Source: Gracilariopsis chorda (taxonomy: Eukaryota > Rhodophyta > Florideophyceae > Gracilariales > Gracilariaceae). Taken from it: 64,000 nucleotides of DNA. The stretch lies in NCBI GenBank assembly GCA_003194525.1, contig NBIV01000035.1, positions 186,001 to 250,000 on the forward strand, read 5' to 3'. Position numbers and translations under genes: made by a program. Positions 48,150 to 58,933 of this stretch are shown piece after piece. The first letter of the stretch is position 1. Each line of letters starts with the position of its first letter. The notes under the pieces are model-generated. The model was not told the origin of the DNA. It ran no database searches and saw nothing but the letters and a program-made list of their open reading frames with translations.

Positions 48150-50951
48150 TCATCTCCCATCATGTTCAGCGTTCCAATAGCCATGATACTGGTCCCGATC
48201 TGACCGCTTGCGAGACTTTGTCAGGTATTCTTTCCAGCCGCTTGAATCTGAAGAGTTATGATGAAGAGAGTTGACGATCTCGTCGCATTCAATATCCATA
48301 GTGAAAACTGGCCGTACCAATATCTCGTCGTTCACCATTCCGCGCTCTCTGTCAATACGCGTCATCTGGCTTAACACTGCCCTGGCTTCTGGATCGAAGC
48401 CTATGCGCAAGGATAGCAATACGTTGATGTACAGACGAGTCACTTTTCTTTTCCGACAGAAAGTTGAACAGAAGATGTAACCCCCCTCGAATATGTTTGA
48501 AAAGGCCTGCAGCGGAGGCTTTAGGGAAGTGCTTAATGACGTGTAAATATGGTTGCTGAAGTTGAGAAAAGCAGGGATAGATGCAGGTAGGGCCAATCGT
48601 GACGCTTAATCTTTGGCTTCGGTATCCAAGAGTGAGAAAACGACGGGAGGGTACTATTTACTATCGGTAGAAGGATACCTGTAAACGCCATTTATCATAT
48701 CCAACAATACGGATCCTGGGGCATTCTTTATCAGCTTGGCTACCCCGCAGCAGCAGTTGTGCCAATGGTTTGTGGTAAATCGGACCGAGATTCTGTTTGA
48801 GTGGTCGAAATGGTACGCGGCGCGATCGACAGGTATTAGAGAAAGCAATTCTCCGCTCACAAAAATCGTCATGCGAAGGAGAATAGCAAAGTGCACAAAC
48901 TGCCTACCTTCTACAGATGTGCTTGTCTTTTTTCATCCGTTTAGAAAGCGACATTGAACGGGGAGTTGTCCCCCATGGAGGCAAACAGCTTCTTGGAATT
49001 TGTTGGAATAGGAAGATCGTAGCAGCATTCTTACCCGGTAGATAGTCATTCGTTTTCGTTGTATAAAATATCACACTTCAAAAAAGGTTTGATCAGACAC
49101 GAAATAGCTATCACGTACTACGTCGCTTTCAAGGTCGGAAAAAGGAGGCAGGTTCAGACAGCAGGTCAGAGGTTTGAAAGCTTCTGAATTCCATTGGAAA
49201 GAAGAAGAAGAGCTCATATTTCTCTTTACGGTGACAAACCTGTTTACATAAGCATTCATATCATCCCAAACAGAGGCTCGCAGAAGACATGAAGCTTTGT
49301 GCGCAGTGGTGCCAAACCAAAACTTGTTGCGAGACAGAAATCCCCCTGCGTTCCCCCCTGCCAAACTGCGGATAGCGAAGTGCATAGATATCAAGTGCTA
49401 ACTGGGCGTCTAATGAAACATGCCTGGCATCGTCGCGCTGCCATACCAGAAACCATTTTCTCCCGTTGATCTGGAAAAGCAAAGAAGGACGTGGATCACT
49501 ACGTTCTTCGTTGTGTTCAACACTGCAAACAGTTTGAGCCAGTTGTATGCACACATAACACAAGAAAAGCAACATACAAAGAACAACTCATGGTTTATTC
49601 CTTTCCTAAGCTAACACGAAGAATTACGCGTATCACGAACGGAAAGGCAAAACGCCGCTGCTTTTCGTTAAGCTTCCACACATCGTCTGCAAAATGCATG
49701 AAAGCAAACGTCACGGGAACAGAAAAACGTTGGCCGTACATAGTTGGCACGATGGCGTTGCGGTGCTGCATTCGCAAGGAAGATGCGTGCTGTTTGTAGT
49801 ACTTGCGTACGTCTTCCTTCCAGTCCTGAGGCAGCACCGACGGAGATGACCGCCTTGAGACTTTACGTCTGTAGAGAAAAATGCGTTGTTGGGGCTTCTT
49901 AATTATTGTCAGCTTCATCTTGCCCAGACCATCGCTCAGTTCACCAATTGTTGTGCCGTCTTTGTTCATGATGAGCTTTTGTCGTGAAAGAGCAACGAAA
50001 GCTGTCGTGAGATGTGAGTCGTTGAACTTTTTAACGTTGTCAAGAAGATTGGGTGGAGGGCTGATGGGTAGAGTCGTAAGTTTGGTCCTTTTTATATCTA
50101 TTTGCGCGGCGACGAGTGAGGGGCACACGACGATGGCTGTCGGGGAAATAATTTCGTGTCACATGGCTTCGCTCAGATTGAGAGGGCCCTTGAGCACATC
50201 CAGTATCACATTGAATTGTTAGCTCTCAGTTCGGACTGACTCTACATTCTGGTCACGATGTGACGAAATTAGTGCTCCAAACAAAAGTGGGTGTCAAATT
50301 CCATTCACCAAGAAATCACGATCAGAGTCAAACATATCTTGTGGAAGATAACTAACATTCATCGGAATAAGGTGAGATGCGCCCAAAACACGCAATATAT
50401 CACAATACAACACTTGTTTGCGGAGAAGATGTTGTCGTAACCAAACTTCAGCACTGCGCATCTCTTTAACTGCTTTGTAATGAAGAAATCCACCACTTTA
50501 TGGGACTCCAAGAAACAATACTGCGATAAAGCGCGTTCTATGCATACTACACAAAAACTTGCAGGTTGGTGTTGTATGATTACACAGCACGAATCTGTAA
50601 TTGACCAGAATCTGGACTATAGGTGCAATCGGGAATGCAAATCGACATTTCCAGTGATCTCAATTAGGTTGAAGACGGTACCTGAAAAGCGTAGTATGTT
50701 CTGTTCATTGCAATTACAATGCAATGCTCTTCATTCTTGAGCTTGTCGGAAACCATGAGAACAGGAGAGGTAGCCTGTCGGTCCAGCGTGATCATGGTTT
50801 CCGTACCTGGCTCAATTGTTGTAAGATGGATCACGCACGAAGTGCTTGCAGCCTCATCTTTTCCACAATGCACTAATCTGGATACCGTGACGCACCAAAC
50901 TTCCTGCTGATGCGAATTGCGAATTAGGGGAAAAAACGACTGGTTCTGCAA
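48150..50951 (-). CDS. Unrecognised leftward gene, probably many exons
   Basis: Protein-like pieces in several leftward frames lie close together: about 50910-50682 (EVWCVTVSRLVHCG ... TYYAFQ, ending at a GTACCG donor), about 50460-50310 (EVWLRQHLLRKQVLYCDIL), about 50126-49595 (a 177-codon frame with DWKEDVRKYYKQH and VPVTFAFMHFADDVW) and about 48490-48150 (LLSLRIGFDPEARAVL). Most are bounded by CAG acceptors and GT donors. Together they suggest one intron-rich gene encoding a helical protein with a beta-rich start, perhaps a nucleoporin-like or trafficking scaffold. I cannot join the exons with certainty and recognise no family. It contrasts with the mostly intronless neighbours. The boundaries are approximate. 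Confidence 0.4.
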
Positions 50952-53591
50952 GTGGGCGTACGTGGAACTTGTCCTTCTATGTGCACATCAAGCAAACAAC
51001 CACAAAGATGTAGAAACACACGTATATCGTCTTGTTGTTGTTTGTTGTTGTTATTTGTTTATGGGCACGCTACCAATTCCGAAAGCGTGGCAGGAGTCCT
51101 CATCAAAGAACTTCTCTCACTGTAAATATTTCAACACCATAGCCGGCAACTATCTATCTCTGTAACCCCAAGTCCCTGACGTCTTCGTTAACGATGCACG
51201 TTGATATATGCGTTTCCGAGGAGCGATGAGATCGCAATGCAGCGCGATCTAAGAGTGAATATGTTACTGTACCGATATATGTCGGCAATGGCCAGCGAAA
51301 TTCGCTGAGAAACACATGCTAGATGGATACAGAGTAATCTTGTTTCCAGGCATCATGCTACATAATTTAGCTGAATGGTTTCTGCTGTATGGTGCTTTGT
51401 GTATGTGGTATCGGGGCCCGCGAGTTTGCGAATTTAGTTCTTCCTTTGGTCTTTAACTCTTTGTTGGTTGACAGAAAAAAAAAAGGAATGCTCCTATCAC
51501 TAATCAAGCCGCAAAGCCATATGATTCCTCCGGTCTTGGAGGATTGTGCACTAGTGTGTGTAGGGCCTCGTCTTCTGTTCCGCAACTGGACTAAACTCTA
51601 GTTCATAGAAGCCAGTTCCCAGACCATTCCCGATTGCTGATACTTTTGGCTTCTCTCTGACTCACCTCAAAAGTCTTCTGGGAGCGTTGGGTTACAATGG
51701 TAGGTGGGAAGCGGGTGCACAATGGTGCGGCTGGTTTCCAGAATGATTCCTCCTCTCAGTACAAACAGGATTCAGAATGGCTTAGCCCTCGTAGTGCGAC
51801 CAAGTCTGTTTCAAATTTCAGGCCCCGGGGAATTGTCGATATCGATCCTACGGGCCGTCGTACAGCCAAAGGGGCACGCCCTGTACCTTGTGGGGTTTGC
51901 CATTGTTCGCTTTACCAGAACTGTAATCGAGGTCCAGGTTCTTGGAAGAGCACTCTTCGAGGAGAAGCCTCTCTCAGGAGCATTCTTTTGGTCGATTTGC
52001 TGTGGATTGTGGTTGGCCGCGTGAGAGGGCCCAAGTTCACAAACGGATTTCTGTAAACGACGTCTAACCTTGGTATGTTGCCTCAGTCACAGTGCATCTT
52101 GAACGTCCCATCCAAGTCTTCGGATTGGACTCGAATCCATTAACGCTACGGAAAGAGATATCGTGATTCATGGACCCGTTAATGTATCCTCGCGGTTCGT
52201 GAGAGAGAGAACTTCACCGGGCACAATTAGGACACGAGGCATTATTTCGTCCGTCGTGGTATGCCGACATTCGTACTGGTTTAACTCTGAGCGAATCTAC
52301 GCGAGACCGCATGAGGGTTTCCAGGTGCAGACTCTGGGCCAAGAAGAAAGCCTTCTGTACTGAGAAGGTCTGTATTTGTATGGGTGAAGTTATCTGATGT
52401 ACATGTGGCCGCACCTTTTGCTCCGAAACATGAGCATTACCTAACCGGAAGAGCTAGTTGCTGCTTCCGGAGAATTGTTTCCATATGCAAAAGGTCTATA
52501 CGCCTATTCGGCCTTTCTCTAAGCTAATGGTACAGTAGAAGATGCGGCGTCGCTCATGCTGCTGTGGATACTTGTACATACGTATAATGAAGGCCCTTGA
52601 AAGCCCCAATGTAAACACGGAGCGAATAGCAAAGCAGTGCATGACAACGGCCAAGCACGTCACCAACGAGATGGCTCCGATATGGGGCCGGTGTGAAGAA
52701 GTTCAATGCAAACGTTCGTTCTGTTGTGCATGGGAGCCTATGGGCGCAACACGGGGTTGAAAAGTGGGTAGGACAACAGTAGCCATTGCCCGCACTGCAG
52801 TGGAAGAGATTGAGATAATTATTGCGAAACGGAGGGCGAATCAGTTTTTCTCCACAAAGAAAAAACAGAGAGTTCCCTCTGGGCTTCGCAGTGAGAAGTC
52901 AGGATAGTCTGCAGCAAAGAAGTACAAAAACGATTAGATTCTTGAAAACGATGTTAGGCTGAGATCATATACACATAGAAGGCGTTTAGTATGGCGAAGC
53001 GATTGAAGCCGTATGCTGTATTTGGATGATGAATGGGTTGAAGCAATACATGACGCGTGTGTTGAAAGCGAGGTTGTCGCTTGTAGTTGGCAGTGCAAAA
53101 CGGTTGATGATAGTTGTCACCAAGTGTGGTATGTGTTCTTATCGGAAGCTGGGTTGCAGTAGGATCGGAGCTGTCCATTTTTATACTAGAAATGATCGAC
53201 GCCATGTAAAGCAATAAAGCGCTAGATATCTGTCGGCATCAAGGTGCAAAGGAAGCCAAGCCACCTAAGCAGAGCAGCAAGTAGGGCTAGTAGGGAGGAA
53301 AGCATGGTGGTATTGGATGACAGGAGCATTGATGATGGCGAAGATGGACATAACGATGGCGAGTGGCGCGTTGAGGCTGATAGCTTTCCCTTCAAATGCA
53401 AAAATGAGACAAAGGCTGCTCCACAGACGTACGCGGAGAAGACGGTAGCAAAAACGCTGTGTGTGTGTGTGGGTAGTGTTTTACGAGTGTGAACGAACAC
53501 AAAGGGCACAGGCGAAAAAGGGGACAGGTGCGTAGCAACGGCACATTGGAGGCGTGTGCAAGAGAGGAGGTGGTTCAAAGAGCGGGAGGTG
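50952..53591. other. Long intergenic stretch, no supported gene
   Basis: About 2.6 kb. Overlapping rightward frames at 51697-52056 were not called because they lack domains. Nothing else is seen. The leftward frame 53222-53911 is antisense to, or out of frame with, the BRX1 gene. The upstream exons of the intron-rich gene might extend into the first few hundred bases. Confidence 0.45.
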
Positions 53592-54437
53592 TCATCGAAA
53601 AACCTTGTGAATGTCGGGGTGTTGAATCGGGTTTTCACGTTGATGCTTGACGCGTTTGTCCTTGTGTTCCATACGACGCAGATTATGATCGGCGGAGCGT
53701 TTTCGCATAGCGCGGCGAATCTCGTTGGGCCCAATGTAAGAGGGGTTCTGCCACAAAGTGGCTCCCTGGAAGGCGCCCGAAAAGCACTTGATAGGGGCCA
53801 TAACGAAGCGTGGTCCAATTTCAACAAGCGTGGAGTGAACGCTGTTATCAATGGCCTTCTGGTTGAGGGCGGCGTCCACAATCTGATAATGGCGGAACCA
53901 GATGCGGCCATCGACGATTGTAAACGAAATAACGTGATCGACGAACGGCTTTGTGCGGCGGTGCGAGGCGGGCACGGAGAAGACGTGCGTCAAGAGCTCC
54001 TTTGCGAGGCGCAGGGGCGGGGAGGAGTGGAAGGCGGGGTCGAAAACAAGCAGCGAGCGGGAGAAACGCAGGGCGTTTCCGGGGAAGGAGAGCTCGGCCA
54101 TGGTGTGCAAATTGGCGACGTGGAAGTTGAGAGAGGGCCCGAAGGGCGACTTGACGAGCCAGAGGTAGAGATCGTGGCGCTTCCGCGCCTCGAAGAGCAG
54201 GATGGTGTCGCAGGATCGCAGCTGCGCGGCCTCGTTGGCGAGCGGCAGGCGCTGCTTGGCGTCCAGTTTTCGCTCCTTCTTGGCGTGGGGGAGCAGCGTC
54301 AGCATGTCGTCCATTAGGTGGCGGAAGCGCGTTGTGACGCCGCGCGTGCTCATGACCAGCACGCGGGTCTTGTTCTGCGGGCGGCGCGCACGGGCGTTGT
54401 CGGGGTCGGCGTCATCTCTGCGAGCGACGGCCTCCAT
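53592..54437 (-). CDS. BRX1: Ribosome biogenesis protein BRX1 (Brix domain)
   Basis: The frame is open from 54899, but the true start is the ATG at 54437 (MEAVARRDDADP), giving 281 aa, the family's usual length. The Brix domain opens with KTRVLVMSTRGVTTRFRHLM DDMLTLLPH. It continues through LRSCDTILLFEARKRHDLYLWL, SPFGPSLNFHVANLHTM, and RSLLVFDPAFHSSPPLRLAK. It ends with HVISFTIVDGRIWFRHYQIV. The C-terminus is basic (RRAMRKRSADHNLRRMEHKDKR is split by ordinary turns). BRX1 assembles on pre-60S ribosomes in the nucleolus. It is divergent with the Pumilio gene, with about 530 bases between start codons. Confidence 0.93.
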   Translation of the reverse strand: MEAVARRDDADPDNARARRPQNKTRVLVMSTRGVTTRFRHLMDDMLTLLPHAKKERKLDAKQRLPLANEAAQLRSCDTILLFEARKRHDLYLWLVKSPFGPSLNFHVANLHTMAELSFPGNALRFSRSLLVFDPAFHSSPPLRLAKELLTHVFSVPASHRRTKPFVDHVISFTIVDGRIWFRHYQIVDAALNQKAIDNSVHSTLVEIGPRFVMAPIKCFSGAFQGATLWQNPSYIGPNEIRRAMRKRSADHNLRRMEHKDKRVKHQRENPIQHPDIHKVFR

Positions 54438-54964
54438 GTCGCTTTGTGTGTGTGTGGGCGTCCACCTCCGTCCGTGAGCGCGACGAAGCGAAAGGCGTTG
54501 TAGATGGACGGGACACGGTGGGCGGGGCGCGCCGGGGGCGGCTACCGGGGGGGGGCTATCACGGCTATCACGGCTATCACGGGCAACCGACGGGGCAGCG
54601 CAACGCATGACGTGATGGCGAGGCGCCATGCGGCAGCTGCGGCGGCGGCGCATCGTGTGGCAGGCGAAGCGTCGCGGCACAGCGCGTCGCGGGGGCGCGC
54701 GCTTACAGCGTGAAGGGCACTGCGTGCCGCGCGTGCGGCGCAGTCGCAGCCAACTTTTTTTTCCTTTCTTTTCGCCCCCCCCCCGCGCGCCACTTTCACC
54801 GCCCCACTCCACCCCGCCCGACGCGTCTCCACCCCTACAACCGCACACGCTCCCGCCCTCCCCCCCGCCCCCGCCCCCGCCCCCCCGCGCCCTTCCCACA
54901 CATCAACATCGCCCCAACCGCATCCCTCCCCCCAACCCCACCTTCCCCACCCCGCACACAGTGC
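54438..54964. promoter_or_regulatory. Shared flank of BRX1 and Pumilio genes
   Basis: The region contains three tandem copies of CACGGCTATC near 54.56 kb and, on the Pumilio coding strand, a C-run of 10 (54775-54784) with further C-rich blocks to about 54890. The open frames across it are Pro- or Arg-rich translations of this composition. A bidirectional promoter is likely. Confidence 0.45.
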
Positions 54965-57900
54965 ATGGCTCCGTTCCACCCTCCCATCCTCCCCACTCAC
55001 ACCTCCCTGGCGCATCCGCTCCCCCTCCCCCCCCCGCTGACCTTCTTCTTCCCCACCCTCCTCTTCCACTCCCCGTTATCAAACCAAAACCCCTTCTTCA
55101 CCACCACCCCCTCCCCCCGTTCCAAACACAAACACCCAACCATCGCCGAACACACTCCCCCCTCCCCACCCACCGGCATGGAGGTGGTTCCAAAACAACC
55201 CCACATTCCTCCTTCCTCCGCCTGGGCTACCCCCCTCAACTTCTCCGATCGCGACCACCCCCCAGCGCGTCCACACCCCCCCCACCCTCCCGCCCCTCCC
55301 CAACAATCTCCACCCCCCATTCCAAACTCCTCCTCCTCCCTCCTCCCCTCCCCACCCGCACAACCCTCCAACCATCCCCCTAACCCCCCCCTCCCCTCCG
55401 ACCCCCTCCCCCCAAATGTCCACTCGCAACCATCGCTCTCCGCCGCCTCCATCTTCGACATGCCTACACGCCCTCCCGCCTACCACAACAACCCGCACCA
55501 CCATTCCCTCGTGCGCAGTGAGAGCGCCCCCCTCGACCTCTTTGATCACTCCTTCGCCGCCGATTTCAACAACCTTTCCCTGGCTTCTTCCCCGGAGTTG
55601 GACCCTTTCAGTATTCCCCGTCCAATCAATCTTCCTCACCACCAGACGCGTCCCCCCTCCGCTTCTCTCTCCTCTTCCCCCTCTTACAACACTCTCTCCC
55701 TCCCCAGCCAGAGAAAACCACCGCACCCGTCTAACAACAACAACAGTAGTAATAATCCCAACTCCAACTCTTCCACTACAAACACTCACAACAAGCTTTT
55801 ACCCCCGCGCTCCATTTCCTCGCTTGAGCTCGCAGAAATTGTTAACGCCAACCGCTCGTCCCCGCACAATTCCTTTCCGTCACGTCTGTCGCCCGTCAAA
55901 CCGCCCACTTCGTCCTCTTCCTCCAAGTCTCCGTATCACGATTGGTCCGTGTTTGACATGATTCAAAACGACTTTCCGGAGACCCCGGCTCCGGCGTTGG
56001 TCACGTCCGCCGCCGCTGCCCACCGCGCCGCCTCGCATCTTAAGCCGCTTGCTCATCATCGTCGCTCGCGCATGCACTCCACCGCTTCCCTGGATCTGGA
56101 TTTGAGTCGTCTCGCCGCTGCCGCTGCCGCCGCTGACCCCATTGATACCCCGTCCCCGCCTAATCAAGCTAGCACTGCTGCCTCCCGCAACAACCCTGCT
56201 GCCGCCGCTGCTGCCGCTGCTGCCGCGGCTGCCGCGGCTGCTGCCAACAATACGGAACGAGCTTCTATCAATCATGACGATATTTTCCGCTCGGGTCATC
56301 CATCTGTGCCGCGTCATCGCCGCTCGGTTTCGGTCAATTGGACGGGTAATCTGGAGCCGTTGACTTCGGAAATCCCTCGAAGTGCTTCCCGACCTAATTT
56401 GCTAAACAACCCGGATCCTACCTCCTCTCTGTTTGCAACTAACCCGGATCAGTTACTGCATACTTCGTCCGGTATCACTTCTCGTACTTCGTCGGTTGTT
56501 ACGGCTTCGGAGTCCACCTCTCCGGAGCCTCACACCCCGGTGTCGGCAGCGGCTCCGGTGGCCCGTCCAGCTCTTTCTGCCCCTATGCAACAGTCCTCTG
56601 CGCCTAAGTCTGTGCCGTCTTCTTCGCAATCTCATCTAACATCTTCTGTTAACTCTGTTCCGAAGCGTGCTCACACTGCTTCTGTTGCTCAGAAACCGTT
56701 CGGCGCTTCGGCTCTTGTGGACTCGCATTTGTCAAATTCTTCGGCGCGCGTGGATGACCTGTCTTTTCCGCCGCTTCGTGAGTATGATCATTTGTATGAT
56801 CCGCGTTTGTCTCATCAGCACGCGCAACATAACTTGCATCACTTGCAACATCATCAGCGGGAAGCACCTGTTCCGGCCTTGACTGGTACGGTTCAACCGC
56901 CCAATCCGGCGTTTCCGACTCCGGGCGCGGCTGCAGCTGCTGCGGCGGCTGTGGCGGCTGCTAATGCGAATACTGGCGCTACTGGTTTCCCGTCTGCTCA
57001 GCCTGATCTACTCGTAGCGGCGCCGTCGCATGTGCAGCCGCTGCCTGGCACCACGGATTATAGCAACATTTTCAATGGAGTTGGACTGTTTCCTACCCCG
57101 TTTTCTAACACAAACATGGGCATCGGGAATACTGGGGGGCACACGTACTCGGACTCGTTCCGTGAGGGTATGGCTGCCGCGGATAATCTGAAGAACATGA
57201 GCTTGCAGATGGCGGCGTTTTTGAACGCGCAGCAGCAGCTTTATGCAGCGCAGGTAGCTCATATGGCGGCGCTTACTGGTAATACTGGATTGAGCAACCC
57301 GAATGCGTTTGCTGCTATTCCGAACCAGTTTAGTCACTTGGGAAATGGTGGCTCGGCCCATTCTTCGCATCTGCGTACTCCGTGGGAACTGCGTGATTCC
57401 GCGGCTGGGTCCACTTCTCACCGTCCGGCTGTGCCGCGCGGCAAGCATCACTATGATCAGCATCGCGGGGCGACTGGACATACTGGGAATAAGAAGTCTG
57501 GTTCTATGGATCAGAGTCACAAGGCGAGGAATGGACGTGGTCGACGTAATCATCGCTCACAGGATGAGGTTGCTCTCATGTCTGCGCACAAGTCGACGGA
57601 TAGGGTTGGAATGGGCTCGAATGTTGTTGGCGGCCCCATACAGGATGCATCCACCCATAATCGATCGGCACTGTTGGAAGAGTTTAGAGCAACGTCGAAT
57701 TCGATCGGAAGAGGCTTTGGATCGATGAGCGACCTCACCATCTCTGGAGCTTATGGAAACCTGGGTCATGTACCAAACGGACGAGAATGGCAACTGTCTG
57801 AAATCAAGAACAATGTAGTGGAATTTGCGACCGACCAACATGGCTCCCGCTTCATCCAGCAGAAGCTCGAATCGGCGACTCAAGAAGACAAAGACTCTAT

Positions 57901-58933
57901 CCTGAAACAGGCTCTGACTGATGCTCAGCGTTTAATGACGGACGTTTTCGGAAACTACGTCGTGCAGAAGTTGTTGGAACATGGCGGCAATAATGCTGTC
58001 AAGCTCATTGCTGCGGAGTTAGAAGGCCGTATGTTGACGTTGTCTCTGCATATGTATGGATGTCGAGTTGTGCAAAAGGCCTTGGAAGTTCTGGAGCCCG
58101 CATCTCGGGCCGGGCTGGTTCGTGAACTGAACGGTCATGTACTCAAGTGCATCCGGGATCAGAATGGTAACCATGTCATCCAGAAGTGTATTGAATTGGT
58201 GGAACCGGAATCTGTGCAGTTTATTGTTGATGCTGTTCTCGGTCAGGCCGTTACGTTGGCTGGGCATTCTTATGGATGCCGTGTGGTGCAACGAATTTTA
58301 GAACATGGAGCTCCGAGCCAAAAAGTACCTATCATGTCGGAAATCATGTCTAGCATACCGGCACTGATCAAGGATCAGTATGGCAATTATGTTATTCAGC
58401 ACGTGGTCGAACACGGCACTCGTACGGAACTGGCTGTTATCATGAAGCTTGTTATTGCGGAAGTGTGTCAACTTTCACAACATAAGTTTGCTTCGAATGT
58501 TGTGGAGCGTTGCTTGCAGTTTGGATCTTTGAAGGAACGGGAGGTTCTTATAGAGATCCTAATTTCCGGCGAAAGCGGTGCGAGCGCTTCTCCGCTGACG
58601 CATCTGGTTCGTGATCAGTTTGGGAACTACGTTGTGCAACGAGTCCTGGACGTGGCTAGGTCTCCTCAGAGGGAAAAGGTTGTGGCCATTTTGAGGGCTC
58701 AAGTACCTGCGATCAAGAAATATTCTTATGGAAAGCATATCATTGCACGTCTTGAGGAGCATCAAGGCGTGTCTTCAGGAAGTTATGGTAACATCGGGCA
58801 TACTGTTCATTCACATGGCAGTAATCTGGGATCCGTTCAGAGAGTGGAACGTGGTGCGGGAACTTCTTCAGTGTCCATGGCTGTGAACCAGAGCATCCCT
58901 TTCACTTCACACAATTTCTCTTATTGCGACTAA
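54965..58933 (+). CDS. PUM: Pumilio-family RNA-binding protein (PUF)
   Basis: The frame is open from a GTG at 54710. The first ATG is at 54965 and a second good ATG at 55178 (MEVVPKQPHIP); the protein is then about 1322 or 1251 aa. The N-terminal two thirds are low complexity (Pro, Ser, Asn, with a long Ala run). The PUF domain fills the last 380 residues with eight repeats. The base-contacting triplets read S-R-Q, N-Y-Q, C-R-Q, N-H-Q, C-R-Q, N-Y-Q, S-N-E and N-Y-Q, identical to human PUM1/2. By the known code this predicts binding to UGUAUAUA (UGUANAUA-type) sites in mRNA 3' UTRs, leading to repression or decay. No intron is seen. Confidence 0.93.
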   Translation: MAPFHPPILPTHTSLAHPLPLPPPLTFFFPTLLFHSPLSNQNPFFTTTPSPRSKHKHPTIAEHTPPSPPTGMEVVPKQPHIPPSSAWATPLNFSDRDHPPARPHPPHPPAPPQQSPPPIPNSSSSLLPSPPAQPSNHPPNPPLPSDPLPPNVHSQPSLSAASIFDMPTRPPAYHNNPHHHSLVRSESAPLDLFDHSFAADFNNLSLASSPELDPFSIPRPINLPHHQTRPPSASLSSSPSYNTLSLPSQRKPPHPSNNNNSSNNPNSNSSTTNTHNKLLPPRSISSLELAEIVNANRSSPHNSFPSRLSPVKPPTSSSSSKSPYHDWSVFDMIQNDFPETPAPALVTSAAAAHRAASHLKPLAHHRRSRMHSTASLDLDLSRLAAAAAAADPIDTPSPPNQASTAASRNNPAAAAAAAAAAAAAAAANNTERASINHDDIFRSGHPSVPRHRRSVSVNWTGNLEPLTSEIPRSASRPNLLNNPDPTSSLFATNPDQLLHTSSGITSRTSSVVTASESTSPEPHTPVSAAAPVARPALSAPMQQSSAPKSVPSSSQSHLTSSVNSVPKRAHTASVAQKPFGASALVDSHLSNSSARVDDLSFPPLREYDHLYDPRLSHQHAQHNLHHLQHHQREAPVPALTGTVQPPNPAFPTPGAAAAAAAAVAAANANTGATGFPSAQPDLLVAAPSHVQPLPGTTDYSNIFNGVGLFPTPFSNTNMGIGNTGGHTYSDSFREGMAAADNLKNMSLQMAAFLNAQQQLYAAQVAHMAALTGNTGLSNPNAFAAIPNQFSHLGNGGSAHSSHLRTPWELRDSAAGSTSHRPAVPRGKHHYDQHRGATGHTGNKKSGSMDQSHKARNGRGRRNHRSQDEVALMSAHKSTDRVGMGSNVVGGPIQDASTHNRSALLEEFRATSNSIGRGFGSMSDLTISGAYGNLGHVPNGREWQLSEIKNNVVEFATDQHGSRFIQQKLESATQEDKDSILKQALTDAQRLMTDVFGNYVVQKLLEHGGNNAVKLIAAELEGRMLTLSLHMYGCRVVQKALEVLEPASRAGLVRELNGHVLKCIRDQNGNHVIQKCIELVEPESVQFIVDAVLGQAVTLAGHSYGCRVVQRILEHGAPSQKVPIMSEIMSSIPALIKDQYGNYVIQHVVEHGTRTELAVIMKLVIAEVCQLSQHKFASNVVERCLQFGSLKEREVLIEILISGESGASASPLTHLVRDQFGNYVVQRVLDVARSPQREKVVAILRAQVPAIKKYSYGKHIIARLEEHQGVSSGSYGNIGHTVHSHGSNLGSVQRVERGAGTSSVSMAVNQSIPFTSHNFSYCD

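Noticed and set aside
51697-52056. Two overlapping rightward frames (119 and 106 codons)
   Set aside because: Neither shows a domain, and each weakens the case for the other.
52050-52150. tRNA-like segment with a GACTCGAATCC T-arm-like word
   Set aside because: The loop lacks the TTCRA pattern and no cloverleaf could be closed.
54438-54899. Upstream extension of BRX1 to 54899
   Set aside because: The extra N-terminus is Gly/Arg-rich translation of a GC-rich promoter; family length fits the ATG at 54437.
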